Positions 14,376-21,221 of a DNA stretch of 45,009 nt are shown here, piece by piece. The notes under the pieces were generated by a model. The model saw only the letters and a program-made list of their open reading frames with translations. It had not been told where the DNA came from and searched no databases. Location: NCBI GenBank assembly GCA_016301865.1, contig JAEDOP010000001.1, positions 1 through 45,009 of the forward strand, in the 5' to 3' direction. The number at the start of each line of letters is the position of its first letter. Position 1 is the first letter of the stretch. Source of the DNA: Alphaproteobacteria bacterium (lineage in GTDB: Bacteria; Pseudomonadota; Alphaproteobacteria; Rs-D84). The position numbers were made by a program, and so were the translations under genes.

Positions 14376-14417
14376 CCGGGTTGAGGTTACAACCCGACGG
14401 CCCGGGCCGGTTCCCGG
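14376..14417 (+). promoter_or_regulatory. Two-hairpin 5' leader element, copy 4
   Basis: Hairpin 1 is GGGTTG (14378-14383) with CAACCC (14390-14395). Hairpin 2 is CCGGG (14402-14406), loop CCGGTT, CCCGG (14413-14417). It ends 18 bases before ATG 14436. Confidence 0.83.
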
Positions 14418-14435
14418 ATATAAAACTAATGAGTT

Positions 14436-14669
14436 ATGAAAGCAAAGGAACTTAAAAACGGGACGTACACAATTAGCGGTATTACCAAAGAAGAAATTAT
14501 TGCGATGGCCGATTATATGGCGTTTGCTGAAAGAGCCGAACACGGTTATATGCACAATGTTGAGGAAATGCGCAAAAGGATTGACGAAATACGCGAAAAT
14601 GGGACTACCGAAAAAATATATATGATGGAATTTTTATTTCGTTGTATGGCAAACGATTTGAGGAAATAA
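14436..14669 (+). CDS. Small early protein, unknown function
   Basis: 77 aa, mostly helical and acidic (ITKEEIIAMADYMAFAERAEHGYMHNVEEMRKRIDEIRENG). First gene after P4 and its leader, ending 5 bases before tRNA-Gln. No family recognised. Confidence 0.78.
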   Translation: MKAKELKNGTYTISGITKEEIIAMADYMAFAERAEHGYMHNVEEMRKRIDEIRENGTTEKIYMMEFLFRCMANDLRK

Positions 14670-14674
14670 GGAAT

Positions 14675-14748
14675 TGCGTCGTAGTGTAACGGTAACACCC
14701 AAGTTTTTGGCACTTGTATTCCCCGTTCGAATCGGGGCGGCGCAACCA
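14675..14748 (+). tRNA. tRNA-Gln (anticodon UUG), CCA encoded
   Basis: Acceptor TGCGTCG (14675-14681) pairs with CGGCGCA (14738-14744, one G-T pair). The D-stem is GTG/CAC, the anticodon stem CAAGT/ACTTG with loop TTTTGGC (anticodon TTG), and the T-arm CCCCG-TTCGAAT-CGGGG. The discriminator A is followed by an encoded CCA at 14746-14748. Reads CAA and, by wobble, CAG. Confidence 0.95.
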
Positions 14749-14756
14749 AAAAAAAT

Positions 14757-14838
14757 ACCCGTGTGGCGAAATGGTAGCCGCGCAACACTCAAAATATTGT
14801 ACCGTAATGGTGTGCCGGTTCGAATCCGGCCACGGGTA
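14757..14838 (+). tRNA. tRNA-Leu (anticodon CAA)
   Basis: Acceptor ACCCGTG (14757-14763) pairs with CACGGGT (14831-14837). The anticodon loop CTCAAAA gives anticodon CAA, the stem CAACA/TATTG has one C-A mismatch, a long variable arm has an ACC/GGT stem as in class II tRNAs, and the T-arm is GCCGG-TTCGAAT-CCGGC. CCA is not encoded. It reads TTG, visibly the favoured Leu codon in this genome. Confidence 0.93.
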
Positions 14839-14848
14839 CGAAAACGGA

Positions 14849-14864
14849 CCGGGCCGATTCCCGG
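14849..14864 (+). promoter_or_regulatory. Leader hairpin 2, promoter-less copy after tRNA-Leu
   Basis: CCGGG (14849-14853), loop CCGATT, CCCGG (14860-14864), 21 bases before ATG 14886. Lies 10 bases after the tRNA, so tRNA 3' processing would leave this hairpin near the new 5' end of the downstream message. Confidence 0.72.
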
Positions 14865-14885
14865 AAACATAAAACCAAATGTCTT

Positions 14886-15341
14886 ATGATGGACACGAAA
14901 AGATTTCAAAAGTATTACCAATCCGGGCCGCATTTCCGGATTGAGAACCCGAACCCGTGTTGGGCTGAAAAACGCGGCTTAAAATGGGACCGTGGCGATT
15001 GCGCCATACGTGCGTTGGCCAACGCCATTTCCTGTTCGTGGGTCGAATCGTTCGAATACTTGACCGCCAAGGCCCGCCGGGATTTCAACGTACCGAATGA
15101 CGGCCCCGGATTCCGCCGTTGGTTGATTGAGGGCGGCGCGGCTTGGACCCATTGCTCGGCCGTCAAGGGTAAATCCCGAATGACCGCGAAACAGTTTGCG
15201 GAAACGCACCCAACCGGCCGTTATGTCATTACGGTTGCATCCCACGAAACCGCGTGTGTTGATGGTGTTATTCTGGACGCGTGGAATTGCGGAGAAAAAG
15301 CGGTTGTCGGTTATTTCGATATGTCGAATTTTAAGTTATAA
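14886..15341 (+). CDS. Predicted papain-like cysteine peptidase-fold protein
   Basis: 151 aa. Putative catalytic residues are Cys39 in RGDCAIRALANAI, His120 in ASHETACVDGVILDAWN and Asp131 in the same stretch; the G-D-C-x-x-R-A-[L/I] and H...DG-x-[I/L]-x-D-x-W patterns are typical of papain-like peptidases. No signal peptide, so it would act in the cytoplasm. It belongs to the P4 transcript with the tRNAs. Target unknown. This is a second papain-like candidate besides the gene at 3851; I see no close similarity between them outside the triad. Confidence 0.78.
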   Translation: MMDTKRFQKYYQSGPHFRIENPNPCWAEKRGLKWDRGDCAIRALANAISCSWVESFEYLTAKARRDFNVPNDGPGFRRWLIEGGAAWTHCSAVKGKSRMTAKQFAETHPTGRYVITVASHETACVDGVILDAWNCGEKAVVGYFDMSNFKL

Positions 15342-15352
15342 TTCATTAACCC

Positions 15353-15372
15353 GGGGCCGGGCAACCGGCCCC
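15353..15372 (+). promoter_or_regulatory. Intercistronic GC-rich hairpin (GCAA tetraloop)
   Basis: GGGGCCGG (15353-15360), GCAA, CCGGCCCC (15365-15372): a perfect 8-bp stem closed by a GNRA tetraloop, with no T run, between the papain-like and ATPase genes. Confidence 0.82.
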
Positions 15373-15379
15373 ACAAACA

Positions 15380-15388
15380 GGCGATACG
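15380..15388 (+). promoter_or_regulatory. GGCGATACG pre-start box, copy before SMC-like ATPase
   Basis: GGCGATACG ends at the base before ATG 15389, the same arrangement as at 6904-6912. Confidence 0.65.
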
Positions 15389-16807
15389 ATGTATATTAAA
15401 AGATTGGAATTGTTGAATTTCCAAGTTATCGAACAGTTTTCCGCCGACTTTGACGGAACGGTTTATTTCGTGACCGGAGACAACGAATTAGGCAAATCCA
15501 CATTGTTAAAGGCAATAGGCGCACTGTTGACCGGCCAACGTGACGATGTGTTACGTAACGGCGCGTCAAAGGGCTTTGCCAAAATGGTTGTGGGCGACGA
15601 TGGCGAAGAATACGACGTACAATTGTCGTTCACGGAAGCGAACCCACGCGGAACGCTTACCATCAAGCAAAAGACAACCGGGATGGCGACTAACAACGTT
15701 TCGATGTTGCAACGCATTTTCGGGTATCAAGATTTCGACGCGGTGGAATTTTCCCGTTGGTCCGAAACCGCCGAGGGCCGCCGCAAACAAATTGCCGTGG
15801 TTAAATCTCTGTTGCCCGAAAAGGTCCGGAACAGGATTGCGGAAATTGACGAAACCGTTACAACGATGAAAGCGGAACGCACCGGCGTAAACCGGGATGT
15901 AAAGACGTTTGCCGCCCTGTATGAATCCATCGAAAAACAGTTGGCCCCGGGCGATGTTGAGAAATACGCCGTGCCCGTGGACGTTACCGCGTTGATGGAA
16001 CGCCAAAAGACCAATGCGCAATTGATTGAAAAGGCAAAGACGGTACGCGCCGCCGTTGCGCAACGCACTCAACAGTTGGCCGAAATCCCCGACAGAATGA
16101 AAGTGGTTGACGAAACGTTGACCGCAGCGAAACGGGCCATTGACGAAACTGTTGCCGCCGCGAAAGCCGCGTACGAAAAGGCCATTGCCGATGCAAAGAT
16201 TGCCCGCGAAAAGGCTGATGCCGCCCACGCGGAAGCAATCGCCGCAATCGAAGCCGACCGCAAAGCGTTTGCCGAACGCAAGGCCAACGGCGAAAGTTGG
16301 TTGGCAAAGTACGAAGCAAACAACCCCGAAAAAACCGACGTTCCGGCCCTGTTGGCCGATGCGGAAGCCCACAACAAAAGGTACAATCTTGTCTGCCAAT
16401 ACAAGGAAAAGAAACAACAGTACGAAACCGTCAAGGCCAAGGCCGAAAAGATGGATACGGACATTGACAAATTGGCAAGCGAACGCGCTGGGTTGATTGC
16501 ATCCGCCGAATTGCCGATTGCCGGGTTGTCATTTACTGATGATGGGTTGACGTTGAACGGCATTCCGTTTGTCCCGGGCAAGGTTTCCGATTCTCAAATT
16601 TTAATGACGGCAACGAAACTGGTTGTTGCGTCAAATCCTAATACGCGGATATTCCGAATTGCACGTGGCGAAAGTTTGGGCGCAAAGAGGTTGGCGGAAA
16701 TTATCGAAATTGCCCGCGAAAATCATTTCCAGGGCTTCGTTGAGAACGTGGTACGCGGTCAAGAAGAATTGCGCATTGAAGAATATACGGAATTTGAGAA
16801 AAAATAG
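15389..16807 (+). CDS. SMC/Rad50-like ATPase
   Basis: 472 aa. The N-terminus opens with YIKRLELLNFQVIEQFSADF and a Walker A GDNELGKST (residues 30-38), as in RecF/Rad50-type ATPases. Residues about 145-370 are long charged helices rich in Ala, Lys and Glu, a predicted coiled coil. The C-terminal half of the head follows, with KVSDSQILMTATKLVVASNP (signature-like) and FRIARGESLG in place of a classical Walker B. Phage proteins of this type assist recombination, probably with the nuclease at 6913 or the exonuclease at 18503, which share its pre-start box. It is shorter than cellular SMC proteins, which is normal for phages. Confidence 0.83.
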   Translation: MYIKRLELLNFQVIEQFSADFDGTVYFVTGDNELGKSTLLKAIGALLTGQRDDVLRNGASKGFAKMVVGDDGEEYDVQLSFTEANPRGTLTIKQKTTGMATNNVSMLQRIFGYQDFDAVEFSRWSETAEGRRKQIAVVKSLLPEKVRNRIAEIDETVTTMKAERTGVNRDVKTFAALYESIEKQLAPGDVEKYAVPVDVTALMERQKTNAQLIEKAKTVRAAVAQRTQQLAEIPDRMKVVDETLTAAKRAIDETVAAAKAAYEKAIADAKIAREKADAAHAEAIAAIEADRKAFAERKANGESWLAKYEANNPEKTDVPALLADAEAHNKRYNLVCQYKEKKQQYETVKAKAEKMDTDIDKLASERAGLIASAELPIAGLSFTDDGLTLNGIPFVPGKVSDSQILMTATKLVVASNPNTRIFRIARGESLGAKRLAEIIEIARENHFQGFVENVVRGQEELRIEEYTEFEKK

Positions 16808-16914
16808 TGACTTTGAATGCGCGGATAGGATGAATTTGCAACCCATCCGAAAAGGTACGCCGATTGCCCGGCCGCGCTTTTCAATCAATCGGTAACATAT
16901 TAAATCGGCAAGAA

Positions 16915-17484
16915 ATGCAAAGCGAAATTTGGAAAGATGTACCCGGTTATTCCGGGTTGTATCAAGTTAGCAATTTGGGACGTGTTAAAAGTCTTGCGCG
17001 GGTTGATGCGAACAAACATTTTGTGCGTGAAAGAATCTTGAAACAATCAAATCGCGGGAATGGTTATAACGTTGTTGTTCTGTATTCAAAAGGACACAAA
17101 ATGTTTGCCGTTCATCGGTTGGTAGCGTTGGCGTTCATTCCGAATCCGGACGGGTTGCCGCAAGTCAACCATAAAAACGAAAACAAAACAGATAACCGGG
17201 TTGAAAATTTGGAATGGTGTACGGCAAGACAAAACGCGAATTATGGAACAAACAGGGCAAGAATTTCGAAAACCCGTAAATGTTCCAAAAGATGCAAAGA
17301 AGATGTTGAAAGGCGTAAACGTCCAATTGTTCAGTATGATTTATCCGGTAATTTTATACGGCGTTATGATAGTATTTCGGCCGCAAAAATTGAAAACGGA
17401 ATCCCTGTAAACAATGGTTCGTTAAATGCGTGTTTGAAAGGAAAACAAAAAACTGCTTATAATTACGTGTGGAAATATGATTGA
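16915..17484 (+). CDS. NUMOD4-HNH homing endonuclease
   Basis: 189 aa from ATG 16915. NUMOD4 DNA-binding motif at residues 5-27 (IWKDVPGYSGLYQVSNLGRV), then the HNH core around residues 75-115 (VHRLVALAF, NHKNENKTDNRVENLEWCT), then a NUMOD1-like C-terminus (PIVQYDLSGNFIRRYDSISAA). Free-standing genes of this type cut allelic sites and spread themselves. The last 8 bases overlap the start of the next gene. Codon use is more A-rich than in neighbours, in keeping with recent entry. Bases 16808-16914 before it hold no convincing gene, only a 21-codon frame at 16829. Confidence 0.9.
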   Translation: MQSEIWKDVPGYSGLYQVSNLGRVKSLARVDANKHFVRERILKQSNRGNGYNVVVLYSKGHKMFAVHRLVALAFIPNPDGLPQVNHKNENKTDNRVENLEWCTARQNANYGTNRARISKTRKCSKRCKEDVERRKRPIVQYDLSGNFIRRYDSISAAKIENGIPVNNGSLNACLKGKQKTAYNYVWKYD

Positions 17485-17893
17485 CAAAGAAACACAACAA
17501 AAGATTGCATCTTGTAAGGCTTTACAGGGAATGACGGTCGAAGATTTCATTAAAAACGACCGGTTCCGCGAAAACTTGGCCGGTTACTTGACCGAACAAC
17601 GGGAAACCCGCAAGACGGCCCGCGCATCATACGCGGCGATGCGAAAGGTTGGCGGCGCAAAGGGTTACAAATTGCCCGCCCACGTATGCGACAAATTCAT
17701 TGACGTTTCCGTTGACCAATTCGCAGAACTGTTTATGGCCGTAATTGCCAAGCGATACAACGGCCCGTTTGCTGAACGTCAATACATCCGACAATTAGGG
17801 ATGCAAGCGTACAATTTGACCGTTGCGCAATATGTCGTTGAAGAATACCCGGAATTGGAAGCCGTGTTGCTTCCAAAAGCAAAAGCGAATTGA
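17477..17893 (+). CDS. Unknown protein
   Basis: 138 aa, helical and basic-acidic mixed (MIDKETQQKIASCKALQGMTVEDFIKNDRF...). The middle, ASYAAMRKVGGAKGYKLPAHVCDKFIDVSVDQFAELFMAVIAKRYNG, weakly recalls PcfK-like proteins of Bacteroides mobile elements, too weakly to name. Its start lies within the end of the homing nuclease gene; an in-frame ATG at 17533 is an alternative start that would not overlap. Confidence 0.7.
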   Translation: MIDKETQQKIASCKALQGMTVEDFIKNDRFRENLAGYLTEQRETRKTARASYAAMRKVGGAKGYKLPAHVCDKFIDVSVDQFAELFMAVIAKRYNGPFAERQYIRQLGMQAYNLTVAQYVVEEYPELEAVLLPKAKAN

Positions 17894-17895
17894 CG

Positions 17896-18294
17896 ATGGA
17901 CAAAATAAGCGAATCCGGCATTATTACGGATAACGGACAATTGCGGTTGCCGATGGACCGGTTAAACGCGTTTTTCGCGGCCAATAAGGGCAAACGGGTT
18001 GTCGTCCGGTTCGAAGCCGCCGCGCCCGGTTCAACCGAATTGCAATTGGCGTATTATTTCAATTACATTGTTCCGACCATACAAACGGCCCTTTGGGAAA
18101 ACGGCGACCGCCGGACCGAAAAACAGGTTGATTTGTGGTTGCGTCAACAATGCGCAAGTTGTTACAATGATTATGGCGGAGTGTTGGAAGCCCGGCAAAT
18201 ATCCAAACCGGATTTCTCCGATTTCATCGAATGGTTGAAACAGTTTGCCGCCGAAAACCTGTATGTTTATATTGAGGACCCGAGAACACTTTAA
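17896..18294 (+). CDS. Unknown protein, possibly NinB-like
   Basis: 132 aa from ATG 17896. The segment GKRVVVRFEAAAPGSTELQLAYYFNYIVPTIQTALWENG followed by a helical region resembles phage proteins around recombination genes in which a Q-x-x-Y-[Y/F] motif precedes V-x-P-x-I. This is a weak impression. Three bases separate it from the previous stop. Confidence 0.7.
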   Translation: MDKISESGIITDNGQLRLPMDRLNAFFAANKGKRVVVRFEAAAPGSTELQLAYYFNYIVPTIQTALWENGDRRTEKQVDLWLRQQCASCYNDYGGVLEARQISKPDFSDFIEWLKQFAAENLYVYIEDPRTL

Positions 18295-18305
18295 TAAAAA
18301 ACAAT

Positions 18306-18482
18306 ATGCGAAAGATTAACGAAAACAATTATGTGGATTTTACCATTACCGGGCCGGGTTGGTCTTTGACTGTTGCCACGTTCAAAAACGCGGTTGGCGA
18401 ATGGAAAGATATAACCCGCGCCGGATGCACGTTGTACGGTAACAAGCCCGACGGAACACGGGCAATCATTGATTCCAAATAA
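18306..18482 (+). CDS. Small protein, 58 aa
   Basis: ATG 18306 to TAA 18480-18482 (MRKINENNYVDFTITGPGW...). Fits the operon: 11 bases after the previous stop and 20 before the exonuclease start, with codon use like the neighbours (CCG, GGC, TTG). Looks like a short beta-rich domain. Function unknown. Confidence 0.6.
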   Translation: MRKINENNYVDFTITGPGWSLTVATFKNAVGEWKDITRAGCTLYGNKPDGTRAIIDSK

Positions 18483-18491
18483 CACATAAAA

Positions 18492-18500
18492 GGCGATACG
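18492..18500 (+). promoter_or_regulatory. GGCGATACG pre-start box, copy before DnaQ exonuclease
   Basis: GGCGATACG ends two bases before ATG 18503. Third copy of the box seen before 6913 and 15389. Confidence 0.6.
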
Positions 18501-18502
18501 AA

Positions 18503-19366
18503 ATGACAATTAACGACGTTTTATTTTTCGATACCGAAACGACCGGCATACCAGACCGTTCGGCCAAATGGGACACGGACTTTGCAGATTACCCGCACGT
18601 TGTGCAAATGGCGTGGATTCACGGTTGCAAGGTTGAAAACCACATTATCCGCCCGGATGGGTGGGAAATCCCGGATGATACCGTGGCGGTCCACGGCATA
18701 ACCACGGAATACGCGTTGGAACACGGGGAACCGTTCGCCGCCGTTGTGGATATGTTCATACAGGATTGCCACGATGCCGGGTTAATTTGCGGTCACAACA
18801 TACATTTCGATACCGGCATTGTCAAAGCCAACATCTTGCGCGAACTTGGCCGGGAATATTACGAGGCAAACGACGTGGAAACCGCGTTGTATAAGGGCAA
18901 GCGAATTGACACGATGCGCCCGACGATGAAATGGGTTGATGCCCGGATGGCGAACGGCCGGTTGAAATTCCCGAATCTTTCCGAACTGTATTCCCGTTGT
19001 TTCCCGGGCGAAACGTTCCCGGCGCACAATGCGATTGAGGATGTAAAGGCAGTTGCCCGTTGTTTGCCCGTTATCCTTGAATTGGGGTTGGTTGAACTGA
19101 AAGTAAAGGAATACCCGGAAGAACAACAGAATAACCCGGTTTCCGCCTTTGCTAACGCCGACGCGGCAAGCGATGCCGCTAAGATTGCGGCCGATGCGGC
19201 AAAGAAATTCGGAGCGGCCCCGGAAACGTCCGGAAATGGCCCTATTTTGGACGCAAAACAAAAAGATGATAAATTACCCATCCAACCGGCGAAAGCCCCG
19301 GAAATCGAAAATTTCACAAAAATAAGCGATGCGGCGGCCGAACTGTTGGACCAAAACGATTTCTAA
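18503..19366 (+). CDS. DnaQ-like 3'-5' exonuclease (DEDDh)
   Basis: 287 aa. All DEDDh motifs are present: Asp10 and Glu12 in FFDTETTG, Asp103 in GHNIHFD, His175 and Asp180 in HNAIEDVKAVAR. Enzymes of this class remove nucleotides from 3' ends in proofreading or in trimming recombination intermediates. No polymerase gene is present, so it either works in recombination or assists the host polymerase. The C-terminal 80 residues are Ala/Pro-rich and probably unstructured, ending in an acidic LDQNDF. Three bases separate it from the next gene. Confidence 0.92.
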   Translation: MTINDVLFFDTETTGIPDRSAKWDTDFADYPHVVQMAWIHGCKVENHIIRPDGWEIPDDTVAVHGITTEYALEHGEPFAAVVDMFIQDCHDAGLICGHNIHFDTGIVKANILRELGREYYEANDVETALYKGKRIDTMRPTMKWVDARMANGRLKFPNLSELYSRCFPGETFPAHNAIEDVKAVARCLPVILELGLVELKVKEYPEEQQNNPVSAFANADAASDAAKIAADAAKKFGAAPETSGNGPILDAKQKDDKLPIQPAKAPEIENFTKISDAAAELLDQNDF

Positions 19367-19368
19367 TT

Positions 19369-19566
19369 ATGCCAGAGACAATTGAATTTCGCAACACGCC
19401 CGGATTAACCCGGGAATATGTCAACAATTGGTTGATTCACGCCCGCAAGGACAAGGCGGCCCCGGCGCAAATCGCCGTATTGGAAGATATTTTGAAATTG
19501 ATTGATGTTGCATTAACAGTATTGCAACCCGAACCGGCGGCCCCGAAAAACAAGAAACAATCCTAA
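19369..19566 (+). CDS. Small helical protein, unknown function
   Basis: 65 aa. Two predicted helices (LTREYVNNWLIHARKDKAAP and AQIAVLEDILKLIDVALTVL) and a Pro/Lys tail. Sits between the exonuclease and the clamp-motif protein in one operon. Unrecognised. Confidence 0.7.
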   Translation: MPETIEFRNTPGLTREYVNNWLIHARKDKAAPAQIAVLEDILKLIDVALTVLQPEPAAPKNKKQS

Positions 19567-19579
19567 TACCAATAGCGAT

Positions 19580-20200
19580 ATGGAAAAAGAATTACAAACC
19601 ATCCCGACCGAAAAGGACTTTAATTTGTCCAAGGTCAAATTGTTGCCGAAAGGCGGAATCCAAGCGGAATACCAAGTAACGCAAACCGTTGACGGCGAAA
19701 CGTCGTTGATTGACCGAAACGAAACGTGTACCCGCGACGTACACCCGGATTTATTGGCGATGTTCACGGACTTGCGTACCATTGTGGCCCGCGTGTTCAA
19801 CATTACGTCGTTTCTTACTTTGTTGGAATCCGACGATATGAAATTGCCCGAATCCAAAAAAATGTTGGCCCGCAATTTCGCAAACGAACTGTTAGCCAAA
19901 ATTGAGGTTCGCGGCGTGTCTTGGTCTGGAACAGACGACAACACCGGCGTTGTCATTACCGCCGTGTTTGAAACCCCGAATGGCCTAAAAACGTGCATCA
20001 ACACCCCGCGTATTAAGATGGTAACGATTTCTTTCGGGTTTGAGGAAGAATTGGAAACCATCGTGGAATCCATCAAAAAAGAGGTTTACGCGTATTTGTT
20101 CAAGGGCAAACAGGCGCAAATGTCTTTGTTCGGCGACAACGGCGCGGCCGATGATGAACCGGACCCGTTGGATAACCCCGATGATATGCCCGCTTTATAA
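19580..20200 (+). CDS. Unknown protein with possible clamp-binding motif and acidic tail
   Basis: 206 aa. Most of it is an alpha/beta domain I do not recognise (KVKLLPKGGIQAEYQVTQTVDGE, then a C-terminal helix). Residues 180-184 are QMSLF, matching the bacterial sliding-clamp-binding pattern Q-x-[S/D]-L-F. An acidic tail follows (DDEPDPLDNPDD). A clamp-binding tail would let the protein dock on the host beta clamp, fitting a phage without its own polymerase. This is inference from a five-residue motif. It ends overlapping the next gene by one base. Confidence 0.78.
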   Translation: MEKELQTIPTEKDFNLSKVKLLPKGGIQAEYQVTQTVDGETSLIDRNETCTRDVHPDLLAMFTDLRTIVARVFNITSFLTLLESDDMKLPESKKMLARNFANELLAKIEVRGVSWSGTDDNTGVVITAVFETPNGLKTCINTPRIKMVTISFGFEEELETIVESIKKEVYAYLFKGKQAQMSLFGDNGAADDEPDPLDNPDDMPAL

Positions 20201-20628
20201 TGGAACCGTTCTTGATTGATACCCGCGAACAATACGACCTTTGCAAAGCGCACGGAATCGAACCGTTGGTTGACCGGCGTTTTACAATGGAAATCCGTTT
20301 GCGGGTTTCAATCCAAAGAGAATTGTTCGGGACCGGCCATACCCCGGAGGAAAACGAAAGGTTTTATCGTTGGTGTTGGGACCATTACCCGCACATTTGC
20401 GCGGAATGTATGCGGCCGTTGCGTCAATATTCGGCAACTTATGTATCGCACATAATGACACGCGGGGCGCACCCGGAAACCGCCCACGATTGCCGGAACG
20501 TTAACATTCTGTGTTTTTCGCACCATTCCGTTTGGGAAAATGGCGACCGGCGCAATATGCGGATATACCGGGCAAATCTGTTAATTGTTGAACAGTTGAA
20601 AAAAGAATATGCAACCGTTAAATTTTGA
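20200..20628 (+). CDS. HNH-fold nuclease-like protein
   Basis: 142 aa. C-A-E-C-M near residue 68, then SHIMTRGAHPETAHD, then NVNILCFSHHSVWENGDR: the cysteine pair, His and N...LC..HH pattern of HNH/treble-clef nucleases found in phages (also related to NinG-like recombination proteins). Unlike the NUMOD genes it has no extra DNA-binding module and its codon use matches the surrounding genes, so it is more likely a resident phage nuclease than a mobile one. Overlaps the next gene by 20 bases. Confidence 0.8.
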   Translation: MEPFLIDTREQYDLCKAHGIEPLVDRRFTMEIRLRVSIQRELFGTGHTPEENERFYRWCWDHYPHICAECMRPLRQYSATYVSHIMTRGAHPETAHDCRNVNILCFSHHSVWENGDRRNMRIYRANLLIVEQLKKEYATVKF

Positions 20629-20860
20629 TGGCGCCAACATAGTTTTTGGCGCGAACCAACCCGAATATCAACCATTACCGGCCGAACGTGTCGGAAAGCC
20701 CGAAACCGGCCAAATCAATACGTGTTGGGAACTTTCCCCGGATGAACTGAAACAGATACAGGAAACCGGCAAAATTTGGGTTTCCCTGTTGACATTTGGA
20801 CAACCATTGCAACCCGTGTTGGTTTCCGTTGACAAACCCGAACCATACGACCCGGAATGA
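20609..20860 (+). CDS. Small protein, unknown function
   Basis: 83 aa. Its first 20 bases overlap the HNH-like gene and its stop overlaps the next ATG by 4 bases. The region INTCWELSPDELKQIQETGKIWVSLLTFGQPLQPVLVSV resembles a family of small Bacteroides phage proteins of unknown role. Confidence 0.75.
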   Translation: MQPLNFDGANIVFGANQPEYQPLPAERVGKPETGQINTCWELSPDELKQIQETGKIWVSLLTFGQPLQPVLVSVDKPEPYDPE

Positions 20861-21174
20861 AAGATTACAACGAATTGGTACGCCGGTCCATCCGGAAAGA
20901 CTTTGCCAAAGCAAATTTCAAGCGGAATGCCCGCGTACCGAAAACGCCGCATCCAAAGAACACGAAACGCGTTTTGTCGGTTAATGTGCAATGCGAATAT
21001 TACCGATTTCGGAAATACTTTGTTGGCCGTTTGGTGCGAATCGTGGATGATGCCATTTCGGGCGTATGGGTTGAATTTGTCCGTGATGCGGACCGGAAAA
21101 GTTTGAACGCCGCTGCCGGATGGTCCGACAATAAACGAAAGTATTTGTTATCTGGAGCGAAATTTGACGATTAA
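20857..21174 (+). CDS. Small basic protein, unknown function
   Basis: 105 aa, rich in Arg and Lys in the first 50 residues (MKDYNELVRRSIRKDFAKANFKRN...). The middle, CEYYRFRKYFVGRLVRIVDDAISGVWVEFVRDADRK, looks like a beta barrel. Possibly nucleic-acid binding, given its charge and its place before ssb. Not recognised. Confidence 0.72.
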   Translation: MKDYNELVRRSIRKDFAKANFKRNARVPKTPHPKNTKRVLSVNVQCEYYRFRKYFVGRLVRIVDDAISGVWVEFVRDADRKSLNAAAGWSDNKRKYLLSGAKFDD

Positions 21175-21221
21175 GCACGAAAAAAACGCTTATTTTGAAA
21201 AACGGATATAACTAATTGATT

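Noticed and set aside
15566..16417. 283-codon minus-strand frame opposite the ATPase gene
   Set aside because: Low-complexity Gly/Phe-rich shadow translation of a coiled-coil gene.
16829..16894. 21-codon frame before the HNH gene
   Set aside because: Too short to support, though it may be a remnant of a gene disturbed by the insertion.
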